From: W0P28-013 sp051878315
GTDB lineage: Bacteria > Bacteroidota > Bacteroidia > Bacteroidales > Paludibacteraceae
Direction: 5' to 3'
NCBI GenBank assembly: GCA_051878315.1
Contig: JBJEJW010000006.1
Span: 1-64,000, forward strand
Length of the DNA stretch: 64,000 bases
Shown: positions 1 through 7,905 of the stretch, piece after piece
Layout: every line of letters starts with the position of its first letter
Numbering within the stretch: the stretch's first letter is position 1
Notes under the pieces: model-generated
The model's input: only the letters and a program-made list of their open reading frames with translations
Databases searched by the model: none
Told to the model about the DNA's origin: nothing
Program-made: the position numbers and the translations under genes

Positions 1-71
1 CTCTTGTCGGATTCGAACCAACGACCCCGAGATTACAAATCACGTGCTCTGGCCAGCTGAGCTAAAGAGGC
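1..71 (-). tRNA. tRNA-Thr (anticodon TGT), 3' end cut by window edge
   Basis: Read on the minus strand, the 5' acceptor arm GCCTCTT starts at 71. It is followed by a D arm (GCTCA...GAGC), the anticodon loop TTTGTAA with anticodon TGT, and a T arm with the loop TTCGAAT. The window stops after AAGAG, so two acceptor bases, the discriminator and any CCA lie outside. The anticodon stem has one T-T mismatch. It is the first RNA after hpf. In Bacteroides genomes as I recall them, rpsU-xerC-hpf is followed by a tRNA cluster and then tuf, so more tRNAs and EF-Tu are expected just outside. Confidence 0.93.
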
Positions 72-116
72 ATTCTCATTTCGGCCACACTACAGCGAGG
101 TGGCTGAAACGGTTTG

Positions 117-148
117 CAAAGATAGACATTTATTTCCGAATGACCAAA
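117..148 (-). promoter_or_regulatory. Promoter for the tRNA-Thr transcript
   Basis: On the minus strand TTTG (148-145), 20 bp, then TATCTTTG (124-117) match the Bacteroidota sigma-ABfr consensus TTTG-N19-21-TAnnTTTG. Transcription would start near 111-112, about 40 bases before the tRNA. A 10-bp stem (79-88 with 100-109) forms in this leader, next to the expected RNase P cut. Confidence 0.7.
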
Positions 149-179
149 GATTTTGCCCATTTTTCATAAAAAATCTTTG
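145..179 (-). terminator. Inverted repeat after hpf, possible terminator
   Basis: The arms CAAAGATTTT (145-154) and AAAATCTTTG (170-179) pair perfectly around a 15-base loop, 74 bases past the hpf stop. No U-tract follows on the minus strand, and the left arm also carries the -33 box of the tRNA promoter. Either role, or both, is possible. Confidence 0.3.
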
Positions 180-252
180 CCAACTCATCGTAACTACCTG
201 ATAATAAACAAATAACATGCTTATTTTTAATTATTACCAAGTATTTTCGTCT

Positions 253-546
253 TCAACGACGTTTGTCTTTGGCTTTGAGAATTTGACGTTCGACCGCTTC
301 GGCGCATTCGTCGATTGCCTGTTCGAAAGAGTCGGCGGTTTTTGACGCAAAAAATTCGTCGCTTGCGGCTTTAAGGCGAATCTGCGCATCTTTATTATTA
401 TCGGTTTCCGGTTTTACGACCTTGAGCGTAACGTCGGCAACAGGTGTACCATCGCATAATTTTTCGAGTTTTGAAAGGCGTTTTTCGATATGGGCACGCA
501 AACGTTCGGCTGCGTCGAAATTGACTGCTTGAATTCTAATTTCCAT
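253..546 (-). CDS. hpf: Ribosome hibernation promoting factor (short HPF/RaiA type)
   Basis: A 97-residue protein of the HPF/YfiA family, which binds the 30S mRNA/tRNA channel and helps inactivate ribosomes in stationary phase. It starts MEIRIQAVNF, as family members do, and is followed by the predicted beta-alpha-beta-beta-beta-alpha pattern. The C-terminus is basic (KAKDKRR). It is the short form: the dimerising C-terminal domain of long HPF is absent. It lies 27 bases after xerC, with no promoter seen between, and is probably cotranscribed with rpsU and xerC. A hibernation factor, a ribosomal protein and a tRNA side by side fit growth-rate control. Confidence 0.93.
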   Translation of the reverse strand: MEIRIQAVNFDAAERLRAHIEKRLSKLEKLCDGTPVADVTLKVVKPETDNNKDAQIRLKAASDEFFASKTADSFEQAIDECAEAVERQILKAKDKRR

Positions 547-573
547 AATTTTCTGTTATTATAAGGTTTAACA

Positions 574-1473
574 TTAAGTGTTTTTGTGTGTTTTGTCGGC
601 TCGCGGATGTGCTTGCATATAAATATTGTGTATTTGTTCAAAAGTTGTGTGCGTATATATTTGCGTTGCGGCCAAATTGGCATGTCCGAGCAGTTTTTTT
701 ACGGCATTGATGTCGGCGCCATTGTTCAACATATCTGTTGCAAACGTGTGCCGCAAGACGTGCGGGCTGCACTTTTGTTGTGTACTGATTTGTGTCATGA
801 TGCGATGTACGATACGATAGACCGCAGCGGCATACATTTGTTTCCCGGAGCGCAATATATATAAATATGGTGTATTGGTTTCGATTTCGGCATTGCGCAC
901 TGCTATATATTGTAGCAAAATTTGTGCCAACCCATCGCCAAAAGGCACCACTCGTTCTTTTCTTCTTTTACCAAAAACTCGCAATGTTTGTCTGTCGAAA
1001 TCAACATCTATATCCTTGATATTCAATAGTTCGGACAGTCGTATGCCGGTTTGATAGAAGGTTTCGAGTATAGCTTGATCGCGACACGCTTCAAAGGTAG
1101 TATTTTTTTGCGAAATATCCAATAGTTGGTTCATGTCTTTTTCGCGAAAAAATGTAGGCACTTTTTTGGGCGTTTTTGCTGTTGTTATTTTGGATGTTGG
1201 GTTACAAGTGATGACGTTTTGTTGCAGCAGAAACCGATAGAAAGCCCGCAACGCTGCCAATTTACGATTGACGGTAGTTGCCGTTTTTCGTTGTTCACGC
1301 TGTTGCATCAGCCACAAGCGTATTTGTTCGGTATCGGCATGAACAATGTCGGTTTGCGGTGCGCTTTGTTGCAGGAATGTAACAAAGGCATTAATGTCGT
1401 TACGATACGACAAAACAGTATAAGAAGAATAATTCTTCTCATACTGAAGGTATTGCAGAAAGGAATTGATCAT
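574..1473 (-). CDS. xerC: Tyrosine recombinase XerC
   Basis: A 299-residue site-specific recombinase that resolves chromosome dimers at dif together with a partner recombinase. The N-terminal SAM-like core-binding domain covers about residues 1-85. The catalytic domain shows the full set of residues: Arg in TGIRLSELL, Lys in the beta-hairpin near FGKRRKE, His-x-x-Arg in HVLRHTFATD, His in LGHANLAATQ, and the nucleophile Tyr in IYTH. Length and motifs fit XerC/XerD rather than a phage integrase, and there are no attachment repeats or mobile genes nearby. It sits 44 bases after rpsU and 27 before hpf, in the housekeeping order usual for Bacteroidales. XerC versus XerD is set by context only. 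Confidence 0.93.
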   Translation of the reverse strand: MINSFLQYLQYEKNYSSYTVLSYRNDINAFVTFLQQSAPQTDIVHADTEQIRLWLMQQREQRKTATTVNRKLAALRAFYRFLLQQNVITCNPTSKITTAKTPKKVPTFFREKDMNQLLDISQKNTTFEACRDQAILETFYQTGIRLSELLNIKDIDVDFDRQTLRVFGKRRKERVVPFGDGLAQILLQYIAVRNAEIETNTPYLYILRSGKQMYAAAVYRIVHRIMTQISTQQKCSPHVLRHTFATDMLNNGADINAVKKLLGHANLAATQIYTHTTFEQIHNIYMQAHPRADKTHKNT

Positions 1474-1516
1474 TGTTGTTATTCAATTTTTCTGCACAAC
1501 AGTCGGTTGTCGGTTT

Positions 1517-1708
1517 TTAATTTTCCGACTGCTGCAGATGTTGCACGTAGATGGCGTGCATTTTTTCCTCCCGTTTGGTAACGGACGGTTTTTCGAATTG
1601 TTGGCGGCGACGCAATTCTTTTACGACACCGGTTTTTTCGAATTTGCGTTTGAATTTTTTGAGGGCACGTTCGATGTTTTCGCCTTCTTTAACTGGTACA
1701 ATAATCAT
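1517..1708 (-). CDS. rpsU: 30S ribosomal protein S21
   Basis: A 63-residue basic protein starting MIIVPVKEGENIERALKK, the characteristic S21 N-terminus, with a Lys/Arg-rich helix (KFKRKFEKTGVVKELRRRQQ). S21 joins the 30S platform near the anti-Shine-Dalgarno region; in Bacteroidota it belongs to the set-up that hides the 16S 3' tail. The reading frame stays open upstream to 1777, but a promoter -7 box at 1747-1754 puts the transcript start near 1741. This fixes the start at the ATG ending at 1708. First gene of the rpsU-xerC-hpf operon. Confidence 0.96.
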   Translation of the reverse strand: MIIVPVKEGENIERALKKFKRKFEKTGVVKELRRRQQFEKPSVTKREEKMHAIYVQHLQQSEN

Positions 1709-1746
1709 TTTGTAATAATTAAAAGTGTTATTTCGATTTTGGACTG

Positions 1747-1777
1747 CAAAATTAGTTATTTTTTTGATGCCACGCAA
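1747..1777 (-). promoter_or_regulatory. Promoter of rpsU-xerC-hpf
   Basis: On the minus strand TTG (1777-1775), 20 bp, TAATTTTG (1754-1747). The expected start near 1741 gives a leader of about 33 bases before rpsU. Confidence 0.7.
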
Positions 1778-1794
1778 TTTTTTTTGCAGAAAAA

Positions 1795-2268
1795 TTAATT
1801 TTCTTGTTTCATTATGCTGTCTTGGCAGGGGATTTTGGCTATTCGTCGTTCGTGGCGACCGCCTTCGAAATCGGTTGCGAAGAATATCTCGACCATTTTG
1901 AGTGCCAACTCTTCAGGGATGAATCGTGCAGGTAATGCGAGGATATTGGCATTGTTGTGTTGGCGTGCAAGCGCGACAAGTTCTTCGTTCCAGCAAAGTG
2001 CCGAGCGAATGCCTTGGTGTTTATTCACGGTCATATTGATGCCGTTGCCGCTGCCGCAAATGGCGATACCGAAATCGCATGCGCCGTTTTCGACGGCTTT
2101 GGCGAGAGGATGCGCATAGTCAGCATAGTCGCAACTATCGGTACTGTGGGTGCCGTAGTCGTAAACGCTGGCATTGCGTGCTTCGAGCCATTCTTTTACT
2201 GTTTGTTTTAATTCGTAACCGGCATGGTCGGATGCGATGCCGATAGAGAGTTGATGTAAAGGTTTCAT
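1795..2268 (-). CDS. rpiB: Ribose-5-phosphate isomerase B
   Basis: A 157-residue RpiB/LacAB-family enzyme that interconverts ribose 5-phosphate and ribulose 5-phosphate in the pentose phosphate pathway. Family marks are visible: IASDHAGYELK near the N-terminus (substrate-binding Asp-His), DYGTHSTDSCDYADYA, the phosphate/active-site loop CGSGNGINMTVNK with the catalytic Cys in ICGSGNG, and NILALPARF. The length is typical. It starts 23 bases after thiL ends and is probably in one transcript with it. Nearby the rpsU promoter begins a separate unit. Confidence 0.94.
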   Translation of the reverse strand: MKPLHQLSIGIASDHAGYELKQTVKEWLEARNASVYDYGTHSTDSCDYADYAHPLAKAVENGACDFGIAICGSGNGINMTVNKHQGIRSALCWNEELVALARQHNNANILALPARFIPEELALKMVEIFFATDFEGGRHERRIAKIPCQDSIMKQEN

Positions 2269-2291
2269 TGTTTTATGGTGTTAAGTTTAAG

Positions 2292-3353
2292 TCAGTTTTC
2301 GGAGGCGAATGCAGTCCAGCCGCGTGCCTGCAGTGTAATTTCTTGTCCGTCGCGCGTTACGAGTGCGCATCCGTCTTGTCGGTCGGCAATATGCCCGATG
2401 ATATGCACATTGTCGAGTGTTTTGACGCGGTCGTACAATGCGAGCGGCACCGTGAATAGCAGTTCGTAGTCTTCGCCACCATTGATGGCAACGGTCGTGA
2501 GGTTGAGGTTCATTTCTTCGGCCATAGTTGCCGTTACATAGTCGATAGGCAGTTTGTCTTCGTAGATGCGGCAACCGACAGCACTTTGCGAGCAAATGTG
2601 CAAAAGTTCGGACGAGAGCCCATCGCTGACATCCATCATGGCAGTCGGCACGATATTTTCTTTCGCGAGCATTTCGACGATATCTTTACGTGCTTCGGGT
2701 TTCAGTTGGCGTTCGAGGATATATTCTTTGCCGGCGAAATCGGGTTGGAAATCGGCCAAGTTTTGCCCTTCGAACACGCGTCGTTCGCGTTCGAGCAACT
2801 GCAGTCCCATGTAGGCTGCACCCAAATCGCCCGTTACGCAAATAAGATCGTTTGGTTTTGCGCCATTGCGATAGACAAGTTTATCGGCATCGGCTTCGCC
2901 CAAACAGGTGATACTGATAGTGAGTCCGGTGAGCGAGGATGAGGTATCGCCGCCGACCAAATCGACGCCGTATTGTTCGCATGCAAGGTAGATACCGTTA
3001 TAGAGATCTTCGATTTGTTCGAGCGCAAAACGTTTTGAAACACCAAGTGCGACAAGTATTTGTGTCGGTTTGCCATTCATGGCACAAATATCCGAGAAAT
3101 TGACCATTGCGGCTTTGTAACCAAGGTGTTTCAGCGGCGTATAAGTGAGGTTGAAATGAATACCCTCGAGCAGAATATCGGTGGTAACCAATGTTTTTTT
3201 GCCGGCAAAATCGAGTACGGCTGCATCGTCGCCAACGCCTTTATTAGTGGATTTCTGTACAAATTTCACCGATTTTGTCAGATATTTGATGAGGCCAAAT
3301 TCGCCTAATGTTTCGAGTGTTACTTCCGTGTTTTCACTATCCATGATGAGCAT
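2292..3353 (-). CDS. thiL: Thiamine-monophosphate kinase
   Basis: ThiL phosphorylates thiamine monophosphate to thiamine diphosphate, the cofactor form. AIR-synthase-type signatures are present: LGEFGLIKYL at the N-terminus, GVGDDAAVLD (metal/phosphate binding), TTDILLEGIHF, NFSDICAMNGKP, LVGGDTSSS, VTGDLGAAY, MDVSDGLSSEL and the C-terminal NGGEDYELLF. I chose the ATG at 3353. The upstream TTG at 3371 lies inside the promoter -7 box (3369-3376), so it cannot be translated from that transcript. A second ATG at 3344 (MDSENTEV) is an equally good start. Other thiamine genes are not in the window. Confidence 0.93.
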   Translation of the reverse strand: MLIMDSENTEVTLETLGEFGLIKYLTKSVKFVQKSTNKGVGDDAAVLDFAGKKTLVTTDILLEGIHFNLTYTPLKHLGYKAAMVNFSDICAMNGKPTQILVALGVSKRFALEQIEDLYNGIYLACEQYGVDLVGGDTSSSLTGLTISITCLGEADADKLVYRNGAKPNDLICVTGDLGAAYMGLQLLERERRVFEGQNLADFQPDFAGKEYILERQLKPEARKDIVEMLAKENIVPTAMMDVSDGLSSELLHICSQSAVGCRIYEDKLPIDYVTATMAEEMNLNLTTVAINGGEDYELLFTVPLALYDRVKTLDNVHIIGHIADRQDGCALVTRDGQEITLQARGWTAFASEN

Positions 3354-3368
3354 TTTAGTTCCAGCATA

Positions 3369-3376
3369 CAAAAGTA
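3369..3376 (-). promoter_or_regulatory. -7 box of the thiL-rpiB promoter
   Basis: TACTTTTG on the minus strand, a perfect TAnnTTTG. No clear -33 TTTG is seen 19-21 bp upstream. The box decides the thiL start by excluding the longer reading frame. Confidence 0.55.
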
Positions 3377-3405
3377 GTATTTTTTTACGAAAAAACGTAT
3401 TATTT

Positions 3406-3437
3406 TTTGCGTAAATAATCTTTTTTGCGTAATTTTG
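3406..3437 (+). promoter_or_regulatory. Promoter of the C-terminal protease operon
   Basis: TTTG (3406-3409), 20 bp, TAATTTTG (3430-3437): a full consensus match. The start near 3443 gives a leader of about 25 bases before the ATG at 3468 and rules out the earlier TTG at 3435. It lies back-to-back with the thiL promoter. Confidence 0.75.
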
Positions 3438-3467
3438 ACGCTGTTTTTTTATCCAAAAAGCGAGAAA

Positions 3468-5048
3468 ATGAGAAAATATGCAGTTTTGACATGCTTTATT
3501 GCCGTTTTATGCGCCATTGTACCATGCCGTGGCGAGGGTATCTCGTCCATACAATGGAAAAAATTGGGGCAGACGTTGCAGAATATAAGCGATCGTTACG
3601 TGGACACCGTGGACTCCGAGTTGTTGATTGAAGCCGCCATCAACGGCATACTCAAAGATTTAGACCCGCACAGCACTTATTATTCGGCCAAAGAGGCAGC
3701 CAAACTGAATGCTCAAATCGACGGCAATTTCGAAGGCATCGGAGTGCAATTTATGATGTTGGAAGACACCTTGGTGGTTACTCAAACCATTGCAGGTTGC
3801 CCCGCCGACCGTGTAGGAGTACTCCCCGGCGATAAAATTATCATGGCCGACGGCAAACCCATTTCCGGAGTCAAGATGTCGTCCTCCGACATCATGACAA
3901 TTCTGCGCGGCAAAGCCGGAAGCACCGTCAAAATAATGGTGAAACGTACCGGAGCAAAACACCTAATCGAATTTGTTATTCAACGCGGCAAAATCCCGAT
4001 TTATTCAGTTGACGCCGCATATATGATAACACCCGCCATCGGTTATGTGAAGTTGAATAATTTTTCGGCTACAACCCCTGCCGAATTCAGTCAAGCGCTG
4101 AACGATTTGCGTGCGCAAGGTATGAAACAGTTGTTAATCGACCTGCAAGGCAACGGCGGCGGATTATTGCATAGTGCAACCAGCATCATCGACGAATTTT
4201 TGAGTTACGATCAAACCATCGTGCAAACCAAAGGACGCAAATATCCGACACAGACATTGAAAGCCACCGACAACGGCACTTGCGATTATATCAATTTAGT
4301 CGTTTTGGTGGATGAAAATTCGGCATCGGCCAGCGAAATTATGGCCGGCGCTTTACAAGATTGGGATCGTGCCGTTATTGTTGGTCGCCGCACTTTCGGC
4401 AAAGGCTTGGTACAGTTGCCTTTTCCGCTGATTGACGGCTCGCTCATGCGTTTGACTGTAGCACGATACTACACTCCCAGCGGACGCAATATTCAGAAAC
4501 CATACGACAAAGGCAACGACACTTACCGAAAGGAATTGGAAGAACGATTCAAACACGGCGAATTAACATCGGCCGACAGCATCAATTTCCCGGATTCGCT
4601 GCAATATAAAACTAAGATATTGGGGCGCACGGTGTATGGTGGCGGTGGCATAATGCCCGATGTTTTTGTGCCTTTGGATACAACGCGAACGACCAACTAT
4701 CATCGCGATTTGTTAGCCAAGGGTGTGATGAGCAAAACTGTCGTTGAATACCTTACCGCCAATCGTAAGAGATTGTTAAAAACATTCGCCACTTTCGAAC
4801 AATTCGACAGTACGTTTCACACAGACACACTGTTAAATACACTTATCGACAACGGCACAAAAAACGGCATTGAGTTCGATCAAACCGCCTTTGATGCTGC
4901 ACGGTCGTTCATCATGTTGCAACTGAAAGCATTGTTGGCACGCGACCTTTACGGCAACAGTTACTATTACCGCGTAATGAACAGCGCTAATGACATCGTG
5001 CAACGCGGCATCGAAGTATTGGAAAACTACAACGAATACTTGAAATGA
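3468..5048 (+). CDS. S41 family C-terminal processing peptidase
   Basis: A 526-residue secreted serine protease (CtpA/Tsp type). A hydrophobic signal segment (MRKYAVLTCFIAVLCAIV) is followed by a helical N-terminal region. A PDZ domain covers about residues 70-160 (GIGVQF, GVLPGDKIIMADGKPI), and the S41 catalytic core about 175-345. The nucleophile Ser lies in ENSASASEIMAGAL (near residue 285) and the general-base Lys in RTFGKGLVQ (near 312). Such enzymes trim C-termini of periplasmic proteins. The C-terminal ~180 residues are the extension usual for Bacteroidales members. The next gene starts inside the stop codon (ATGA), so translation is coupled. Confidence 0.93.
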   Translation: MRKYAVLTCFIAVLCAIVPCRGEGISSIQWKKLGQTLQNISDRYVDTVDSELLIEAAINGILKDLDPHSTYYSAKEAAKLNAQIDGNFEGIGVQFMMLEDTLVVTQTIAGCPADRVGVLPGDKIIMADGKPISGVKMSSSDIMTILRGKAGSTVKIMVKRTGAKHLIEFVIQRGKIPIYSVDAAYMITPAIGYVKLNNFSATTPAEFSQALNDLRAQGMKQLLIDLQGNGGGLLHSATSIIDEFLSYDQTIVQTKGRKYPTQTLKATDNGTCDYINLVVLVDENSASASEIMAGALQDWDRAVIVGRRTFGKGLVQLPFPLIDGSLMRLTVARYYTPSGRNIQKPYDKGNDTYRKELEERFKHGELTSADSINFPDSLQYKTKILGRTVYGGGGIMPDVFVPLDTTRTTNYHRDLLAKGVMSKTVVEYLTANRKRLLKTFATFEQFDSTFHTDTLLNTLIDNGTKNGIEFDQTAFDAARSFIMLQLKALLARDLYGNSYYYRVMNSANDIVQRGIEVLENYNEYLK

Positions 5049-5593
5049 AGTTGTCAACCATTGCACTTATCGGCCCCGAATCGACAGGAAAAACCACCCT
5101 ATGTCGTTCATTAAGTGCGCATTACGCTTGTCCGTGGCTCGAAGAATACGCCCGTACATACGTTGAACAATTGCAACGCGCCTACACTTACGAGGATGTC
5201 GAACGTATAGCGCACTATCAAGAGCGCGCCCTTGCTCAAGCACAAGCCGCCTACGCCGAATCGCACCGTTTTATATTCGTCGACACCGATTTGATAATTA
5301 CCAAGGTATGGTTCGAACATGTGTACAAACGCGTGCCGGCATGGTTGCCCGATGCCATACGTCAACAACATATCGATCTCTATCTGTTGTGTGCACCCGA
5401 CTTACCGTGGCAATTCGATCCGGTGCGCGAAAATCCACATTTGCGCGAATATTTGTTCGATTGGTACAAACGCGAAATCGAAACGCACAGCACGGCATAC
5501 GCCACCATTGACGGTTGCGGAACCGCACGCACACAACACGCCATACACGCTATCGACACACATTTCGACGATATTATATCCACAACATTATGA
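5045..5593 (+). CDS. NadR-type AAA ATPase / ribosylnicotinamide kinase-like
   Basis: A 182-residue P-loop protein. Walker A is GPESTGKTTL at residues 9-18, followed by EEYARTYVE and FVDTDLIITKVW, as in the C-terminal kinase domain of NadR. That domain phosphorylates nicotinamide riboside in NAD salvage. The adenylyltransferase and DNA-binding domains of full NadR are absent, so this is a stand-alone kinase domain (AAA_28). It overlaps the protease before it and the serine acetyltransferase after it by four bases each. Such proteins are usually annotated as 'ATP-binding protein' in this phylum. The substrate is inferred only. Confidence 0.8.
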   Translation: MKLSTIALIGPESTGKTTLCRSLSAHYACPWLEEYARTYVEQLQRAYTYEDVERIAHYQERALAQAQAAYAESHRFIFVDTDLIITKVWFEHVYKRVPAWLPDAIRQQHIDLYLLCAPDLPWQFDPVRENPHLREYLFDWYKREIETHSTAYATIDGCGTARTQHAIHAIDTHFDDIISTTL

Positions 5594-6459
5594 ACCCATT
5601 AGAAGAAACCATCGCCCAACTATCCGACACCGCCCACTGCAACACCTTATGGCATAAACAGAGCAACAATGTACCAATGCCCAACACACTGACATTGGGG
5701 CAAATAGTCGATACGCTACGCAGCATCTTATTCCCGGGATATTTTGGCAACACCATATCTAATGCATCGATGCTGCCCTATCAGATAGGCGTGCGCATCG
5801 AGGAGGTGAGCCGTCTGCTATCCGACCAAATTTTTGCAGGATTCTGTTTCAACGACACCGCTGTCGATTTGTCGGAAGCGCACCAAACCGCCCAAACGGT
5901 AACAACAGCATTTATTGAGCGACTGCCTCAACTGCGCGACACACTCGGCACCGACGTTAACGCGGCATTCGAAGGCGACCCCGCCGCCAAAAGTTGCATG
6001 GAAGTCATTTTCTGTTATCCCATCATTCGCGCCATTACCAACTACCGCATAGCGCACGAATTGTTGTTACTCGGCGTACCGCTGATTCCACGCATCATCA
6101 CCGAAATGGCACACAGCGAAACCGGCATCGACATTCATCCCGGAGCGACCATCGGCAATTACTTCACCATCGACCACGGCACCGGAACCGTGATAGGCGA
6201 AACAGCCATCATCGGCGACCATGTCAAAATCTATCAAGGCGTAACACTCGGTGCAAAAAGTTTCCCGCTCGACCATAACGGGAAACCCATCAAAGGCATT
6301 CCGCGACACCCAATTATCGAAGACAACGTCATTATCTACGCCAACTCGACTATTTTGGGACGCATTACTATAGGTAAAAATGCAATTATAGGCGGCAATA
6401 TGTGGGTGGATAAAGACGTAGAAGCCGGCAGCATGATTACCCAGCGCCGCCGCGACTAA
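5590..6459 (+). CDS. cysE: Serine O-acetyltransferase
   Basis: A 289-residue enzyme making O-acetylserine from serine and acetyl-CoA, the first step of cysteine synthesis. The N-terminal ~150 residues are helical. The C-terminal left-handed beta-helix has hexapeptide repeats (HPGATIGNYFTIDHGTGTVI, IGDHVKIYQGVTLGA, ITIGKNAIIGG) with the catalytic His in IDHGTG. The frame is open from 5515, but the ATG at 5590 overlaps the preceding stop as ATGA and matches the family start, so the shorter form was chosen. The long N-terminal domain resembles the EpsC/CysE versions of Bacteroidota. No cysK is adjacent. Confidence 0.92.
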   Translation: MNPLEETIAQLSDTAHCNTLWHKQSNNVPMPNTLTLGQIVDTLRSILFPGYFGNTISNASMLPYQIGVRIEEVSRLLSDQIFAGFCFNDTAVDLSEAHQTAQTVTTAFIERLPQLRDTLGTDVNAAFEGDPAAKSCMEVIFCYPIIRAITNYRIAHELLLLGVPLIPRIITEMAHSETGIDIHPGATIGNYFTIDHGTGTVIGETAIIGDHVKIYQGVTLGAKSFPLDHNGKPIKGIPRHPIIEDNVIIYANSTILGRITIGKNAIIGGNMWVDKDVEAGSMITQRRRD

Positions 6460-6500
6460 AAACGACCGGTGGAAGCCGTTCGACGATTCGATTTTTTTAC

Positions 6501-6508
6501 TACTTTTG
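6501..6508 (+). promoter_or_regulatory. -7 box before the RNA methyltransferase
   Basis: TACTTTTG matches TAnnTTTG; no clear -33 box is seen. A start near 6513 gives an 18-base leader to the ATG at 6531 and argues against the in-frame ATG at the start point itself. Confidence 0.5.
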
Positions 6509-6530
6509 CAGTTTGAAACAAACATCACTT

Positions 6531-7883
6531 ATGGGTACAGAATTTCAAATGATAGCCAAGACTTTCAAAGGCTTGGAAAACGTATTAGCCAAAGAATTGG
6601 TAGCATTGGGTGCCAACGATATACGGATAGACCGACGCGCGGTGTCGTTCTCCGGCGACAAAGCGTTGATGTATAAAGCCAATATCGGCTTACGTACAGC
6701 ATCGCGCGTGCTGAAACCAATTGTAACTTTCACTGCCCGAAATGCCGACGAAGTGTACGAACAGGTAAAACAACTTGATTGGGGAAAATACTTAAACATC
6801 AAGCAGACTTTTGCCATCGACAGCACCGTTTACTCCGAAGAATTTCGCAATTCGCAATTTGTCAAATATCGCGTCAAAGATGCCATAGCCGACTGGTTTA
6901 TGGAACGCGAGCAAAAACGTCCGTCCATCCGTCTCGACAATCCCGACATATATTTGAACATTCACATTTCGCACACGCAATGCACTTTGTCGCTCGATAG
7001 CAGTGGTGAATCGCTCCACAAACGCGGCTACCGCGATGCGCAAACCGAAGCCCCTATCAACGAAGCCATGGCCGCCGGCATGTTATTGATGGCAGGCTGG
7101 GACGGACAAACCGACTTTGTCGATCCAATGTGCGGTTCGGGAACGCTACTCATCGAAGCGGCACTGATTGCACTCAATATACCACCATGCATCTATCGCA
7201 AATCATTTGCATTCGAGCAATGGCCCGACTTCGATGCTGCACTTTTCGACACCATCTACAACGACGACAGCGAGGAACGTGAATTTACCCACAAAATCAT
7301 CGGTTGCGACATTTCGCCTCGCGCGCTCAAAATAGCCGAAACAAACATCAAAGCAGCAGGACTAAGTAAATACATCACACTCGAAAAACGCAGCATTGCC
7401 GATTGGTCTCCCCAACCGAGCCCGTGCCTCATCGTAACCAATCCGCCTTACGGCGAACGCCTTGTACAAGACGATTTATTCAATCTGTACGCGCAAATCG
7501 GCGAAACATTCAAACACAAATTCACAGGCAGCACAGCATGGGTCATATCGTCGAGCACAGAATGCCTGCAAAAAATCGGTCTGCATCCGTCGCAAAAAAT
7601 AGAATTGCTCAATGGCGCGCTGGAATGCGAATTTCGCGAATTTGAGTTGTTCAGCGGACGACGCAACGATTTCGTAAAAAATAAAAAAACACGACGAGCA
7701 CAAGTCGAGGTAACACCTCACGACCGTACAACGAACAAGAACGAAAAGAAGACACATGACGCCAAACCACGACGCGACATCAAGCGTTACGACAACCAGA
7801 ATATCGAGCGTACACGTCCCTACTACGAAAGTCGCAGCGGCAAACCGCTTTTGTATGAAAACAAAAACGCACGCAAACAATAA
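6531..7883 (+). CDS. THUMP-domain class I SAM-dependent rRNA methyltransferase (RlmL/YcbY N-terminal type)
   Basis: A 450-residue RNA methyltransferase. The N-terminal ferredoxin-like and THUMP RNA-binding region covers about residues 1-160 (KTFKGLENVLAKELVALGA). The Rossmann methyltransferase core shows the SAM loop DPMCGSGTLLIEAAL, the acidic GCDISPRALKIAE, and the catalytic motif NPPYGERL, as in N2-guanine methyltransferases of 23S rRNA (RlmL). The C-terminal ~75 residues are a strongly basic, probably disordered tail rich in Lys, Arg and Asn. The second Rossmann domain of E. coli RlmL is absent, as is usual for this phylum. It heads a cluster with the agmatinase gene 22 bases on. Confidence 0.88.
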   Translation: MGTEFQMIAKTFKGLENVLAKELVALGANDIRIDRRAVSFSGDKALMYKANIGLRTASRVLKPIVTFTARNADEVYEQVKQLDWGKYLNIKQTFAIDSTVYSEEFRNSQFVKYRVKDAIADWFMEREQKRPSIRLDNPDIYLNIHISHTQCTLSLDSSGESLHKRGYRDAQTEAPINEAMAAGMLLMAGWDGQTDFVDPMCGSGTLLIEAALIALNIPPCIYRKSFAFEQWPDFDAALFDTIYNDDSEEREFTHKIIGCDISPRALKIAETNIKAAGLSKYITLEKRSIADWSPQPSPCLIVTNPPYGERLVQDDLFNLYAQIGETFKHKFTGSTAWVISSSTECLQKIGLHPSQKIELLNGALECEFREFELFSGRRNDFVKNKKTRRAQVEVTPHDRTTNKNEKKTHDAKPRRDIKRYDNQNIERTRPYYESRSGKPLLYENKNARKQ

Positions 7884-7905
7884 CCACATTTATCGCCACT
7901 AAACA

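Noticed and set aside
574..1473. Integrase of a mobile element
   Set aside because: The recombinase has XerC length and the housekeeping order rpsU-xerC-hpf; no attachment repeats or cargo nearby.
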